The notes: generated from the letters alone by a model not told the origin. Counted from the first letter of the stretch, positions 9,563 to 19,568 are shown. The stretch: 37,435 nucleotides of DNA from Rubrivivax sp. SCN 70-15 (GCA_001725505.1 MEGM01000014.1:1240-38674); one strand, 5' to 3'. Program-made: numbers and translations.

Positions 9563-9576
9563 GCGGCGATCGCCGC
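9563..9576. promoter_or_regulatory. 14-bp palindrome in kinase/LysR divergent region
   Basis: GCGGCGATCGCCGC is a perfect palindrome ending 7 bp before the LysR start codon, in the 70-bp space between the divergent kinase and LysR genes. It could be an autoregulatory site, but a GC-rich 14-mer palindrome may also arise by chance. Confidence 0.3.
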
Positions 9577-9583
9577 CCGACGC

Positions 9584-10531
9584 ATGAACCTGATCGACGC
9601 CTACCGCTATCTCGCCGCCCTCGAGCAGCACCGCCACTTCGGCCGCGCCGCGGCGGCCTGCCACATCACGCAGCCGGCGCTGTCGAACGCGCTGCGCGCG
9701 CTCGAGAGCGAATTCGGCACCGCGATCGTGCGCCGCGGCCGCCAGTACGAGGGCCTGACACCCGAGGGCGAGCAGGTGCTCTCGACCGCGCACCGCGTGC
9801 TGCGCGAACAGGAACTGCTCGCGCAGGCGCTGGCCAGCGGTGCGGGGCAGCCGCGCGGGCGGCTCGCGATCGGCTGCGTGCCGACCGCGCTGCCGATCGC
9901 GACGCGCTTCGCGGCGCGGCTCGTCGAGCGCCATCCGGGGCTGGTGCCGCGCGTGCGCTCGCTGTCGTCGCAGGAGATCGAGACCGGGCTCGAGACGCTC
10001 GCGCTCGACCTCGGGCTGGGCTACACCGACCGCGTCGCCGGCCACCGCGGCAAGCGACTGCAGGTCTGGCCGCAGTACGTCGAGCATTACCACCTGCTCC
10101 AGCGCGCTGACCTGCCCGCGCCCGGCCTGAGCTTCGGGCCGCCGATGCACTGGGCCGAGGCCGCCGCGCTGCCGCTCGCGCTGCTGTCGCCGGAGATGCA
10201 CAACCGGATGATCCTGGACGAGGTCTTCCGTGGCCTCGCGCTCGAGGTCCGGCCCGCGCTCGAGACCAATTCCGAGCTCGCGCTGCTGGTCGCGGTGCAG
10301 TCGGGCACGCTCGCGGCGGTGCTGCCGGGCGCGCTGGTCGGCACCGTGGTGGCGCAGCAGGCGCTGCTCGCGCGCCCGCTGGTCGAGCCCGATCTGCGCA
10401 CGCCGATCGGCTTCATGAGCGCCGTCGGCGCACGCCCGTCGCGCGCACTCGAGGCGGCGCTGGCGCTGGCCGGGGACGCCGCTTGGCTCGCGCATGCCGC
10501 GGCGCACAGCGGGCCGCTGCGCGCGCTCTGA
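9584..10531 (+). CDS. LysR-family regulator of the formate dehydrogenase locus
   Basis: A 315-residue LysR-type regulator. The winged helix-turn-helix is at residues 1-60 (GRAAAACHITQPALSNALRA, about 20-39), followed by a linker helix and a two-lobed periplasmic-binding-like effector domain (about 92-295). It starts at ATG 9584. The frame is open further upstream but that part lacks family similarity and crosses the kinase gene. It lies 84 bp upstream of, and codirectional with, the formate dehydrogenase genes, where a LysR gene (fdsR) occurs in Cupriavidus. It is therefore a likely activator or repressor of the dehydrogenase. The effector is unknown. It is divergent from the sensor kinase. 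Confidence 0.9.
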   Translation: MNLIDAYRYLAALEQHRHFGRAAAACHITQPALSNALRALESEFGTAIVRRGRQYEGLTPEGEQVLSTAHRVLREQELLAQALASGAGQPRGRLAIGCVPTALPIATRFAARLVERHPGLVPRVRSLSSQEIETGLETLALDLGLGYTDRVAGHRGKRLQVWPQYVEHYHLLQRADLPAPGLSFGPPMHWAEAAALPLALLSPEMHNRMILDEVFRGLALEVRPALETNSELALLVAVQSGTLAAVLPGALVGTVVAQQALLARPLVEPDLRTPIGFMSAVGARPSRALEAALALAGDAAWLAHAAAHSGPLRAL

Positions 10532-10565
10532 CCGGTTCATCACGAACGCGAATCGACCGGTTCGC
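10530..10565 (+). promoter_or_regulatory. LysR-type operator candidate upstream of formate dehydrogenase
   Basis: The 9-mer GACCGGTTC occurs twice (10530-10538 and 10555-10563, period 25). The second copy lies in the dyad GCGAA-N8-TTCGC (10548-10565). This is the spacing and symmetry expected for a LysR-type recognition site. A weak TTGGAC (10574-10579) could be a -35 element downstream of it, with no convincing -10. Confidence 0.45.
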
Positions 10566-10615
10566 AAATCCCATTGGACAGCGCGGGGCGCGCACGGCGA
10601 TAGTCGCTGCCGCCC

Positions 10616-12330
<1,715 letters not shown>

Positions 12331-12334
<4 letters not shown>

Positions 12335-15120
12335 GCGACATCACCTTCCTGCTCGACGGCCGTGAAGTGCGCGGCCGCGCCGACGAGACGATCCTCGACA
12401 TCGCCGACCGCGAAGGCGTCGCGATCCCGCGCCTGTGCGCGAAGGACGGCCTCGCGCCCGCGGGCAACTGCCGCTCGTGCATGGTCGAGGTCGACGGCGA
12501 GCGCGTGCTCGCCGCCTCGTGCTGCCGCCGTCCACAGCAAGGCATGAAGGTTCAGAGTGCCAGCGAGCGCGCGCGCAAGGCGCAGCAGATGGTGCTCGAG
12601 CTGCTCCAGTCGGACCTGCCCGAGACGCCGTACACGCGCCACAACGAGGTCGACGACTGGGCCGGGCGCCTCGGCCTGGGCAAGCCGCGCTTCGCGCCGC
12701 GGCCGGCGGTGGCGGCCGACCTCAGCCATGCCGGCATCGCGGTGAACCTGGACGCCTGCATCCAGTGCACGCGCTGCCTGCGCGCCTGCCGCGACGCGCA
12801 GGGCAACGACGTCATCGGCCTGGCCGGGCGCGGCAGCCACGCGAAGATCGTCTTCGACATGGACGACGCGATGGGCGCGTCCACCTGCGTCGCCTGCGGC
12901 GAGTGCGTGCAGGCCTGCCCGACCGGCGCGCTCGCGCCGGCGCAGGGTGCGGCGCTGGCGGTGCCCGACCGCAGCGTCGAGTCGCTGTGCCCGTACTGCG
13001 GCGTCGGCTGCCAGCTGACCTACCACGTCAAGGACGAGACGATCCTGTTCGTCGAAGGCCGCGACGGCCCGGCCAACCATGGCCGGCTGTGCGTGAAGGG
13101 ACGCTACGGCTTCGACTACGTGCGCCACCCGCAGCGGCTGACGGTGCCGCTGATCCGGCGGGCGGGCTACCCGAAGAATGCCGACGGGCTTTCGGACATG
13201 AATGCCGACGAGATCCGCCGCGCCTTCCGCGAAGCGAGCTGGGACGAGGCGCTGGCGCTGGCCGGCGGCACGCTGAAGACGATCCGCGACACCCATGGCG
13301 CGCAGGCACTGGCCGGCTTCGGCTCGGCCAAGGGCAGCAACGAGGAAGCCTACCTGTTCCAGAAGCTGGTGCGGCTGGGCTTCGGCAGCAACAACGTCGA
13401 CCACTGCACGCGGCTGTGCCACGCGTCCAGCGTCGCGGCGCTGCTCGAGGGCATAGGCTCGGGCGCGGTCAGCAACCCGGTGATGGACGTGCTCGAGGCC
13501 GAGGTCGTGATCGTGATCGGCGCGAACCCGACCGTGAACCACCCCGTCGCCGCGACCTGGATCAAGAACGCGGTCGAGCGGGGCACGAAGCTGATCGTGA
13601 TGGACCCGCGCCGCAGCGACCTGGCGCGCATCGCGCACCGCTACCTGCCGTTCAAGCCCGACACCGACGTCGCGCTGCTGAACGCGATGATGCACGTCAT
13701 CGTCGAGGAGAACCTCGTCGACGCCGAGTTCATCGAACAGCGCACCGAGGGCTACGCGGCGCTGGTCGAGAACGTGCGCGGCTACGCCCCCGAGGCGATG
13801 GCGCCGATCTGCGGCATCCCGGCCGAGACGATCCGCGAGGTCGCGCGCCTGTACGCGACGAGCAAGGGCTCGATGATCCTCTGGGGCATGGGCGTGAGCC
13901 AGCACGTGCACGGCACCGACAACGCGCGCTGCCTGATCGCGCTGGCGCTGATGACGGGCCAGATCGGCCGCCCCGGCACCGGGCTGCACCCGCTGCGCGG
14001 CCAGAACAACGTGCAGGGCGCGTCGGATGCGGGGCTGATCCCGATGATGTACCCCGACTACCAGCGCGTCGACGACGCCGCGGTGCAGGCCCGCTTCGCG
14101 CAGGCCTGGGGCGTGCCGGCGGCACGGCTCGACGCCAAGCCCGGGCTCACGGTGGTGGAGGTGATGCGCGCGATCGAGGCTGGCCAGGTGCGCGGCATGT
14201 ACATCATGGGCGAGAACCCGGCGATGAGCGACCCCGACGCCGAGCACGCGCGCCACGCGCTCGCCTCGCTCGAGATGCTGGTCGTGCAGGACCTGTTCCT
14301 GACCGAGACCGCGGCGCTGGCCGACGTGGTGTTGCCGGCCTCGGCCTTCGCCGAGAAGACCGGCAGCTTCACCAACACCGACCGCACCGTCCAGCTCGGC
14401 CGTCAGGTGCTGGCGCCGCCCGGCGATGCGCGTCCGGACCTGTGGATCCTGATCGAGATGGCGCACCGGCTCGGGCTGGACTGGTCGCATTACGGGCCGG
14501 TCGAAGGTGACGGCGAGGCCGCGGTGGCGCGGGTGTTCGACGAGATGCGCCACACGATGCCCAGCATTGCCGGCATCACCTGGGGCCGGCTCCAGGCCGA
14601 ACACGCGGTGACCTATCCCTGCCACGCCGAAGGCGACCCGGGCGAGCCGGTGGTCTTCGTCGACGACTTCCCGACGGCCAGCGGCAAGGCGCGCTTCGTG
14701 CCGGCCGACATCATCCCCGCCGACGAGCGCCCCGACGCCGAGTACCCGCTGGTGCTGATCACCGGGCGCCAGCTCGAGCACTGGCACACCGGCAGCATGA
14801 CGCGCCGCTCGGGCGTGCTCGACGCGCTCGAGCCCGACCCGGTGGCGATGCTGCACCCGGCGGACCTGGCCGCGATCGGCCTGCGGCCGGGCGACCCGGT
14901 GACGCTGAGCTCGCGCCGTGGCCAGGTGACGCTCTACGCGCGCGCCGACGACGCGTCGCCGCGCGGCACGGTGTTCGTCGCGTTCTGCTGGTACGAGGCG
15001 GCGATCAACAAGCTCACGAACCCGGCGCTGGACCCGGTGGCCAAGATCCCCGAGTTCAAGTACTGCGCGGTGCGCGCGACGGGGGGCGGCGAAGTGGCGC
15101 GCGAGCTGGCGGAGGCTTGA
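12331..15120 (+). CDS. fdsA: NAD-dependent formate dehydrogenase alpha subunit (molybdo- or tungsto-enzyme)
   Basis: Catalytic subunit that oxidises formate to CO2 (reversibly in characterised relatives) at a bis-MGD Mo/W centre in the cytoplasm. Its 929 residues have: an N-terminal [2Fe-2S] ferredoxin domain (Cys36, Cys47, Cys50, Cys64); two [4Fe-4S] motifs (Cys143/146/149/153 and Cys186/189/192/196); a further cluster at the start of the molybdopterin domain (Cys220/223/227/254); the active-site pair Cys363-His364 in NVDHCTRLCHASS; and a C-terminal molybdopterin-dinucleotide-binding domain. The cysteine at 363 rather than U or S marks a Cys-type enzyme. The start overlaps fdsB. No fdsC/fdhD or fdsD follows, so sulfuration of the cofactor must depend on genes elsewhere. 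Confidence 0.96.
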
Positions 15121-15675
15121 ACTCACGCCGGGACGGTGCGCCGCCCCTGGGCACCGTAGTCACTGCGAACTGAAGACTGCATGTAGCGCCTCGGCGCGGC
15201 AGATCTCGCAGACGACCGATCCCCTTCCGTCTGTTGGCATGGAGGGCCGTATCGCACGGCTCCCCCCGCCCCCTCCGAGAGGGGGCGCCTGCATGACCGT
15301 CGGGCCGGCCTCGCGGCCGGTGCGTCGTTCGACGCGCTGCACGTACCAACAGCGCCGCCTGGCTCGAGAGTGGGTCGGCCTGCGGGCCGACTCGTCATCC
15401 CAGCTGGAGACCCGCCGCCTCGTGCCGAATGCCGGCAATCGCAAACGGCAGCCCCAAGGAGATCCGACGCGAACAAGGCGGAGCCTCGACCTCATGCGCC
15501 CGAGGGCCGCATCGTCCGGGCTCTTGTGGGTGCTGCGCGGGGCGACGAGAGCGTTCGCTGAAGTGCGTGTCTGAAGCGCAGAGTTCTTCGATGCATGGCG
15601 ACCGAAGATTCGAATGCTCGGCGCGTGGCATCCGAACTAGAGTCGCGGCGTAGGCAGCCCACACAGGAGACGACG
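15121..15675. other. 555-bp non-coding stretch with several stable hairpins
   Basis: No convincing gene is present. Short frames here lack a ribosome-binding site and family features. It contains ACGGTGC-N11-GCACCGT (15133-15157) just after fdsA, CGCCCCCTC-CGA-GAGGGGGCG (15267-15287), CCGGCC-TCGC-GGCCGG (15305-15320) and GTCGGCC-TGCG-GGCCGAC (15374-15391). The last has a C(UNCG)G-type tetraloop as RNA. The final part is the leader of the TerB-like gene. This marks the boundary between the formate module and the stress block. Confidence 0.55.
15133..15157 (+). terminator. Hairpin after fdsA
   Basis: ACGGTGC and GCACCGT form a perfect 7-bp stem around an 11-nt loop, beginning 13 nt after the fdsA stop. 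It is a likely 3'-end structure for the fdsBA transcript. No U-run follows. Confidence 0.45.
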
Positions 15676-16098
15676 ATGCCTTCCACCGTGCCCACGGCCT
15701 GCGACGCCGCGGCCTCGCTGCTGGCCATCGTGGTGTCCGCCAATGGGCGCATCGACACCCGTGAGGTGGCCGAACTCGACCGGCTGCGTGCCTACCGGCG
15801 ACTGGGCGTCCCGCGCGAGAGTTTCCTCACGCTCGCCGACGCCGCCCTCGAGGAGATCGGCCTGGCGCTGAGCGAGTCCCAGTGGTTGCGCCTGAGCGAC
15901 CGTTCGCGCCTGCTGGCATTGCAGCAGGCCGTCGTCGATCCGCGGCTGCGACTGCTCGTGTGCCGGCTGTCCGCGGCCGTCATCACCGCCGACGGCCGCG
16001 TCACCGGCGACGAGCGCCTCGTCTACGGATCGCTGCAGAGCCAGTGGGGTGTCACCGACGCGATGGTCGCGCGGGCCATCATGCAGGAGCACGCGTAA
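15676..16098 (+). CDS. TerB-like acidic-motif protein (first copy)
   Basis: A 140-residue, probably cytoplasmic, all-helical protein. Two related half-motifs lie near its ends: SANGRIDTREVAEL (about residues 21-34) and TADGRVTGDERLVY (about 104-117). Each has an (N/D)G turn followed by an acidic residue, as in the TerB (tellurite-resistance) family, where such residues form an acidic surface implicated in metal binding. ATG 15676 is preferred over an upstream in-frame ATG at 15595 because an AGGAG site precedes it. A second TerB-like gene is at 19089. The function is unknown. A metal- or Ca2+-responsive role is conceivable given the cation-transport neighbours, but that is inference. Confidence 0.75.
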   Translation: MPSTVPTACDAAASLLAIVVSANGRIDTREVAELDRLRAYRRLGVPRESFLTLADAALEEIGLALSESQWLRLSDRSRLLALQQAVVDPRLRLLVCRLSAAVITADGRVTGDERLVYGSLQSQWGVTDAMVARAIMQEHA

Positions 16099-16140
16099 CG
16101 ATGGTCGAGGTGAGCCCTGGCGCCATTCGGGACAGGGTGT

Positions 16141-16674
16141 TCAGCGCCGGCGCCGGTGCCGCTTCCACAGCACGGACAGCCTCCATGCCACCGAAACCAG
16201 GAAGTACGTTGCGGTGCCGACCGCAGTGGCCATGACGGCCAACCCGAGCAGGAGCGGCTTGCCCACGGCCAGGACGCGACGCGTCGCGCGCTGCCACCAG
16301 CTGTCGTTCGACGGGCCGTCCTCGACGCCGCTGCCGAGCCCGGGGGGCGCAGCGGCCGGCTCGCCGAGGATCGCGCTGCCCAGGTGCCAGGCAAGGTAGT
16401 AGATGGGGCCCATGGTCAGCGGATTGGTCACCAGCGTGCTGGCCACCGCAGCGGGCACGTTGGCGCGCAGCGCGACCGCGGCCGCCGCGCTCAGCGGGAT
16501 CTGCGCCAGCGGGACGAGCAGACCGAAGAAGAAGCCCAGTGCCATGCCGAGCGCCAGGCCGCGCCGGCTCAGGTGCCACAGCCGCGGGTGATGCAGTGCG
16601 GGGCCGAGCCAGCGCAGCCATCGGCTGGCGCGGACGGCCTCGGCGTCGGGCAGCCGGTCACGCAGTCTCTTCAT
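16141..16674 (-). CDS. DUF2062 family membrane protein
   Basis: A 177-residue protein with the DUF2062 layout: a basic cytoplasmic N-terminus, then GLALGMALGFFFGLLVPLAQ (about residues 40-59), a second hydrophobic stretch with TLVTNPLTMGPIYYLA (about 80-95), and a last membrane segment before a very basic tail. The TNP(L/F)T motif is typical of the family. The function is unknown; some relatives are fused to glycosyltransferases. The start MKRLRDRLPD at 16674 is chosen over longer in-frame extensions that overlap nhaR. It lies 34 bp downstream of, and codirectional with, the nhaR-like gene, so both are probably cotranscribed. Confidence 0.85.
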   Translation of the reverse strand: MKRLRDRLPDAEAVRASRWLRWLGPALHHPRLWHLSRRGLALGMALGFFFGLLVPLAQIPLSAAAAVALRANVPAAVASTLVTNPLTMGPIYYLAWHLGSAILGEPAAAPPGLGSGVEDGPSNDSWWQRATRRVLAVGKPLLLGLAVMATAVGTATYFLVSVAWRLSVLWKRHRRRR

Positions 16675-16708
16675 GCGCTGGTGCGTCGAATGCCGGCAGC
16701 CGCCGGCC

Positions 16709-17662
16709 TCATGCCGCGTTGCCGCGTGCGGCGCGACGGGAGCGTCGGGCGCGCGCCGGCGGCTGGAACAGCTCGCCGCGCGCCGCATGGGTGATGGCGA
16801 GCACGCAAGGGTGGGTGATGCGACGCTCGATCGAGATTGCATAGAACTGCTCCTCGACCCCGTCGATCGTGCCCACGTGCTCCACCTGCAGCCGCGACTC
16901 GATCTCGGCGGTCAGCACCTCCGGGCCGAGCAGGTAGCCGACGCCCTGGCGGCCGAACTCCTGCGCGAGGGCGCTGTCGTCGAACTCGGCGACGATGCGT
17001 GGCCCCAGGCCGCGCGACTCGAACCAGGCGCGCAGGCGCTGCCCGGCGGCCGAGTCCTCGCCAGGCATCAGCAGCGGCGCGCCGTCCAGGCACTCGGGGA
17101 AGGGCTTGCGCGAGCGTGACCTCAGAGCCCGCGCGGCAAAGACGCCGATGCGCGAGCTGCCCAGGCGGTGGCTGAAGGCCTTCACGCTCACCGTGGGCGG
17201 CAGCGGCGCATCGGCGATGACCAGGTCGAGCGCATGCACCGCCAGTTCGGACAGCAGGCGATCGAGGCGCCACTCGCGGCACACGATGCGCACCGGCTCC
17301 TTCACCTTGAGCGCCGGCTCCACCAGGTGGTAGGCGATCGACTTGGGCACGGCGTCGGCCACCCCGACACGGAACTCCACCGTGCGGCCCTTGCGCGCCT
17401 TCTCGCGCACCGCGGCCTCGAGCTCGGAGCCGAGCGAGAAGATCTCTTGCGCGTAGCCCAGCGCGAGCCGGCCCGTGTCGGTCAGCACCAGGCGCCGGCC
17501 GACCTTCTCGAACAGCGGCCCGCCCAGACGTTCGGCGAGGAGCTGGATCTGGCCGCTGATGGTCTGCGGCGTCAGGTGCAGCTGGCGGCTGGCCGCCGCG
17601 ACGCTGCCGGTCTCGGCCACCTGGACGAAGTAGTGAAGGTGCTTGTAGTTGATGGCCGGCAT
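16709..17662 (-). CDS. nhaR: NhaR-type LysR regulator (sodium-responsive)
   Basis: A 317-residue LysR regulator very close to E. coli NhaR in pattern. The N-terminus has INYKHLHYF, GSVAAAS and LTPQTISGQI (residues 4-39). The FRVGVADAVPKSIAYHL segment opens the effector domain. DLVIADAPLP, the KPFPECLDGAPLLMPG stretch, EFDDSALAQEFG and the C-terminal YAISIERRITHPCV all align by eye with NhaR. NhaR activates nhaA and other genes in response to Na+/Li+ and pH. The tail (about 20 residues) is arginine-rich and longer than in E. coli. It is divergent from the HPF-like gene across an AT-rich operator region. Only a poor ribosome-binding site precedes the ATG. Likely targets nearby are the antiporter genes. 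Confidence 0.9.
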   Translation of the reverse strand: MPAINYKHLHYFVQVAETGSVAAASRQLHLTPQTISGQIQLLAERLGGPLFEKVGRRLVLTDTGRLALGYAQEIFSLGSELEAAVREKARKGRTVEFRVGVADAVPKSIAYHLVEPALKVKEPVRIVCREWRLDRLLSELAVHALDLVIADAPLPPTVSVKAFSHRLGSSRIGVFAARALRSRSRKPFPECLDGAPLLMPGEDSAAGQRLRAWFESRGLGPRIVAEFDDSALAQEFGRQGVGYLLGPEVLTAEIESRLQVEHVGTIDGVEEQFYAISIERRITHPCVLAITHAARGELFQPPARARRSRRAARGNAA

Positions 17663-17767
17663 CAGATTTATTCGATTGTTTCAATTCGATTAATCGAGTT
17701 TACGTCGAAGCTCGGCGCCCCTAGAGTGAACGGCAACGAAGCATCCGCACGGCGAGAGAGGTCAGCC
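17663..17767. promoter_or_regulatory. AT-rich divergent promoter/operator between nhaR and HPF-like gene
   Basis: A pocket of low GC (about 17663-17705) in an otherwise very GC-rich window. It holds two copies of ATTCGATT (17670-17677 and 17684-17691, period 14) and the perfect palindrome TCGATTAATCGA (17686-17697). This is the expected place and form for a LysR-type (NhaR) binding site that controls both nhaR and the gene at 17768. The exact -35/-10 elements are not clear. Confidence 0.6.
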
Positions 17768-18121
17768 ATGGAGATCCGGTTCATTGCCCAGGCGGGACGA
17801 GGCCGCAACGGCGACGCTGCACTGGCAGACCATGCGCGGCGCCGGCTGCATTTCCGCCTGATGCACCGCAGCGACCGCGTTGCGCACATCGCGGTGCGGC
17901 TGGGCGACACCGGAGGTCGCCGCGGTCGTGGGGACACGTACTGCGTCATGCAGGTGCAGCTGCGCGGTGCACCGGCAGCGACCGTGGTCGACATCGGCGC
18001 GGACGCCTACGACACGGTCGACCGCGCCGCCGACCGTGTCGCTCGCCTGGCGGAGCTGCAGTTGCGCGGGGTCGACGCCGCGCGCCCACCTTCCGCCGGT
18101 GCCGGGGCCGTCGCGGCATGA
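17768..18121 (+). CDS. HPF/RaiA-like ribosome-associated protein
   Basis: A 117-residue protein that fits the hibernation-promoting factor fold (beta-alpha-beta-beta-beta-alpha). It starts MEIRFIAQ, has a first helix DHARRRLHFRLMH, strands IAVRLGD and CVMQVQLRG, and the typical C-terminal helix ADAYDTVDRAADRVARLAEL. Such proteins bind the 30S decoding/mRNA channel and silence ribosomes under stress. It is a divergent short variant with an Arg/Gly-rich loop (GGRRGRG) and an Ala-rich tail, so it may be a specialised paralogue. A GAGAGG ribosome-binding site precedes ATG 17768. It is divergent from nhaR and is the first gene of the plus-strand run, just upstream of the YccA-like gene. Confidence 0.78.
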   Translation: MEIRFIAQAGRGRNGDAALADHARRRLHFRLMHRSDRVAHIAVRLGDTGGRRGRGDTYCVMQVQLRGAPAATVVDIGADAYDTVDRAADRVARLAELQLRGVDAARPPSAGAGAVAA

Positions 18122-18183
18122 AGAGCTCGCTTCCCTCGGCGGGGAGCGAACGGAACCACGCAAGCATCGAAAGGAGTCCCCTC

Positions 18184-18864
18184 ATGAGCCCACTGCAGAC
18201 GCTGCCCCGGGACCTGGCACCGGCCGGCGCGACGACCCCACCGGCCACGCACAGGGTCCTGCGCAACACCTACGCGCTGCTGTCGATGACGCTCGCGTTC
18301 AGCGCGGGCGTCGCGGCGCTGGCCGCGGCCTGGAAGCTGCCCCATCCGGGCATCGTGCTCACGCTGGCGGGCTACTTCGGCCTGCTGTTCGCCACGACCC
18401 GGCTGCGCAACAGCGGCTGGGGTGTCGTGTCGGTGTTCGCGCTGACGGGCTTCATGGGCTACACCCTGGGGCCGATCGTCGCCCACTACCTGTCGCTCCC
18501 GAACGGCCACCAGGTGGTGCTGATGGCGATGGGTGGCACGGCGGCGATCTTCCTGGGGCTTTCGGCCTACGTGCTGAAGACCCGGCGCGACTTCGGGTTC
18601 CTCGGCGGCTTCCTGTTCGCCGGCATCCTGGTCGCCTTCCTCGCGGGTCTGGGCGCGATCTTCTTTCAGGTGCCGGCGCTCGCGCTCACCGTGTCGGCCG
18701 CCTTCGTGCTGCTGATGGCCGGCCTGATCCTGTTCGAGACGAGCCGGATCGTCCGGGGCGGCGAGACCAACTACGTGATGGCCACGGTGAGCCTGTTCGT
18801 CTCGATCTTCAACCTGTTCACCAGCCTGCTGCACCTGATCGGTCTGGGCAGCGACAACGAATGA
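18184..18864 (+). CDS. yccA: Bax inhibitor-1/YccA family membrane protein
   Basis: A 226-residue inner-membrane protein with seven hydrophobic segments, of the BI-1 (TMBIM) family. The C-terminal block FETSRIVRGGETNYVMATVSL..FNLFTSLLHLIG matches E. coli YccA, a modulator and substrate of the FtsH protease. The pair of Asp residues that gates Ca2+ leak in Bacillus YetJ is absent: the first is Glu (in FETSRI) and the second is Ser (in LFVSIFNLF). It is therefore more likely a YccA-type FtsH modulator than a calcium channel. The start is placed at 18184 because a strong AAAGGAG precedes it. An in-frame ATG at 18118, overlapping the previous stop, is the alternative. Probably cotranscribed with the HPF-like gene. 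Confidence 0.88.
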   Translation: MSPLQTLPRDLAPAGATTPPATHRVLRNTYALLSMTLAFSAGVAALAAAWKLPHPGIVLTLAGYFGLLFATTRLRNSGWGVVSVFALTGFMGYTLGPIVAHYLSLPNGHQVVLMAMGGTAAIFLGLSAYVLKTRRDFGFLGGFLFAGILVAFLAGLGAIFFQVPALALTVSAAFVLLMAGLILFETSRIVRGGETNYVMATVSLFVSIFNLFTSLLHLIGLGSDNE

Positions 18865-18880
18865 CCTCGGGAGATCCACC

Positions 18881-19042
18881 ATGCACGAAATCGACATCGA
18901 CGCACGCCGACGCCCGCAGCGTCGGGCCGGCACCGCCGTCCTGACGCCCACGATCACACGCTGGCCGCTCGCAGCGCGCGCGGCCAGCTGGACGCTGCTG
19001 GCCATGACGCTGACTGCGTTGTGGGTGTTCGCCCCGGGCTGA
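18881..19042 (+). CDS. 53-residue single-pass membrane peptide
   Basis: A short gene in the gap between the yccA-like and second terB-like genes. ATG 18881 follows a GGGAG site. The product has an Arg-rich N-terminal half (IDARRRPQRRAG) and a hydrophobic C-terminal segment (about residues 36-51, SWTLLAMTLTALWVFA) ending at TGA 19040. The positive-inside rule predicts a cytoplasmic N-terminus. I recognise no family. The spacing (16 bp after yccA, 46 bp before the next gene) and the ribosome-binding site support a real small protein in the same operon. Confidence 0.6.
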   Translation: MHEIDIDARRRPQRRAGTAVLTPTITRWPLAARAASWTLLAMTLTALWVFAPG

Positions 19043-19088
19043 GACCCTGGCGGCATCGAATCCGAATCACCGATGGAGGCCCAACGCC

Positions 19089-19568
19089 ATGACCAAGCCG
19101 GACTTTCGCCCCTACCCCCGAAACAGCCCGCAAGCCGCCGGGCGCATCCTGGCCACGGCCCTGCTGGCCAACGGTGACATCAAGGCCGCCGAATGGCTGC
19201 GGCTGGCGGAGACGAACGCGTTCGAAAGACTCGGTCTGCAGGGCCTGCAGTGGCATCGGGTGATGGACGATCTGTGCCAGGACCTGATGAGCAGCACCCG
19301 CCCGGGGCAGAACTGCCTGATCGACGCTCCCACGCTGCAATCCTGGCTGGGCGAGATCGACGACGTGCCGCTGCAGGCGCTGGTGATCGAGCTGTGCGCC
19401 GAGGTCATCGAGGCCGACGGCGAGGTCGATCCCGGTGAGTCGATCGTGCTGCGCGCGGCGCTCGAGCAGTGGGTGCTGCCGATGCAGGAGCAGCAGCGCG
19501 TCGAGCCGCTGATCTACGGGCTCGACTTCCAGGTCGTCCCCAGACGCCGCGCGTCCGCTCCTGCCTGA
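19089..19568 (+). CDS. TerB-like acidic-motif protein (second copy)
   Basis: A 159-residue, probably helical, cytoplasmic protein. LLANGDIKAAEWLRL (about residues 25-39) and EADGEVDPGESIVL (about 108-121) mirror the two half-motifs of the protein encoded at 15676. The GEVDPGES turn is more acidic than in the first copy, resembling TerB metal-binding surfaces. GGAGG lies upstream of ATG 19089. It is the last gene of the run that begins with the HPF-like gene, and a hairpin follows at 19595-19627. The function is unknown. Paralogy with the first copy is likely but the two are strongly diverged. Confidence 0.72.
   Translation: MTKPDFRPYPRNSPQAAGRILATALLANGDIKAAEWLRLAETNAFERLGLQGLQWHRVMDDLCQDLMSSTRPGQNCLIDAPTLQSWLGEIDDVPLQALVIELCAEVIEADGEVDPGESIVLRAALEQWVLPMQEQQRVEPLIYGLDFQVVPRRRASAPA

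Noticed and set aside
5392-10110. A 1,572-codon plus-strand frame across the regulator, transporter and kinase
   Set aside because: No domains, and it contradicts three clear genes; composition artefact.
15239-15574. Short open frames in the 555-bp gap after fdsA
   Set aside because: No ribosome-binding sites or family patterns, and overlapping frames on both strands look alike; the stretch is better explained as hairpin-rich non-coding DNA.
18184-18864. The BI-1 protein as a YetJ-type Ca2+ leak channel, tempting given the calcium genes nearby
   Set aside because: The second of the two gating aspartates is Ser and the first is Glu, as in YccA; the FtsH-modulator branch fits better.
15676-19568. 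A tellurite-resistance (ter) operon
   Set aside because: Only two TerB-like proteins are present; there is no TerC, TerD/E, TerA or TerZ, so no resistance operon is claimed.
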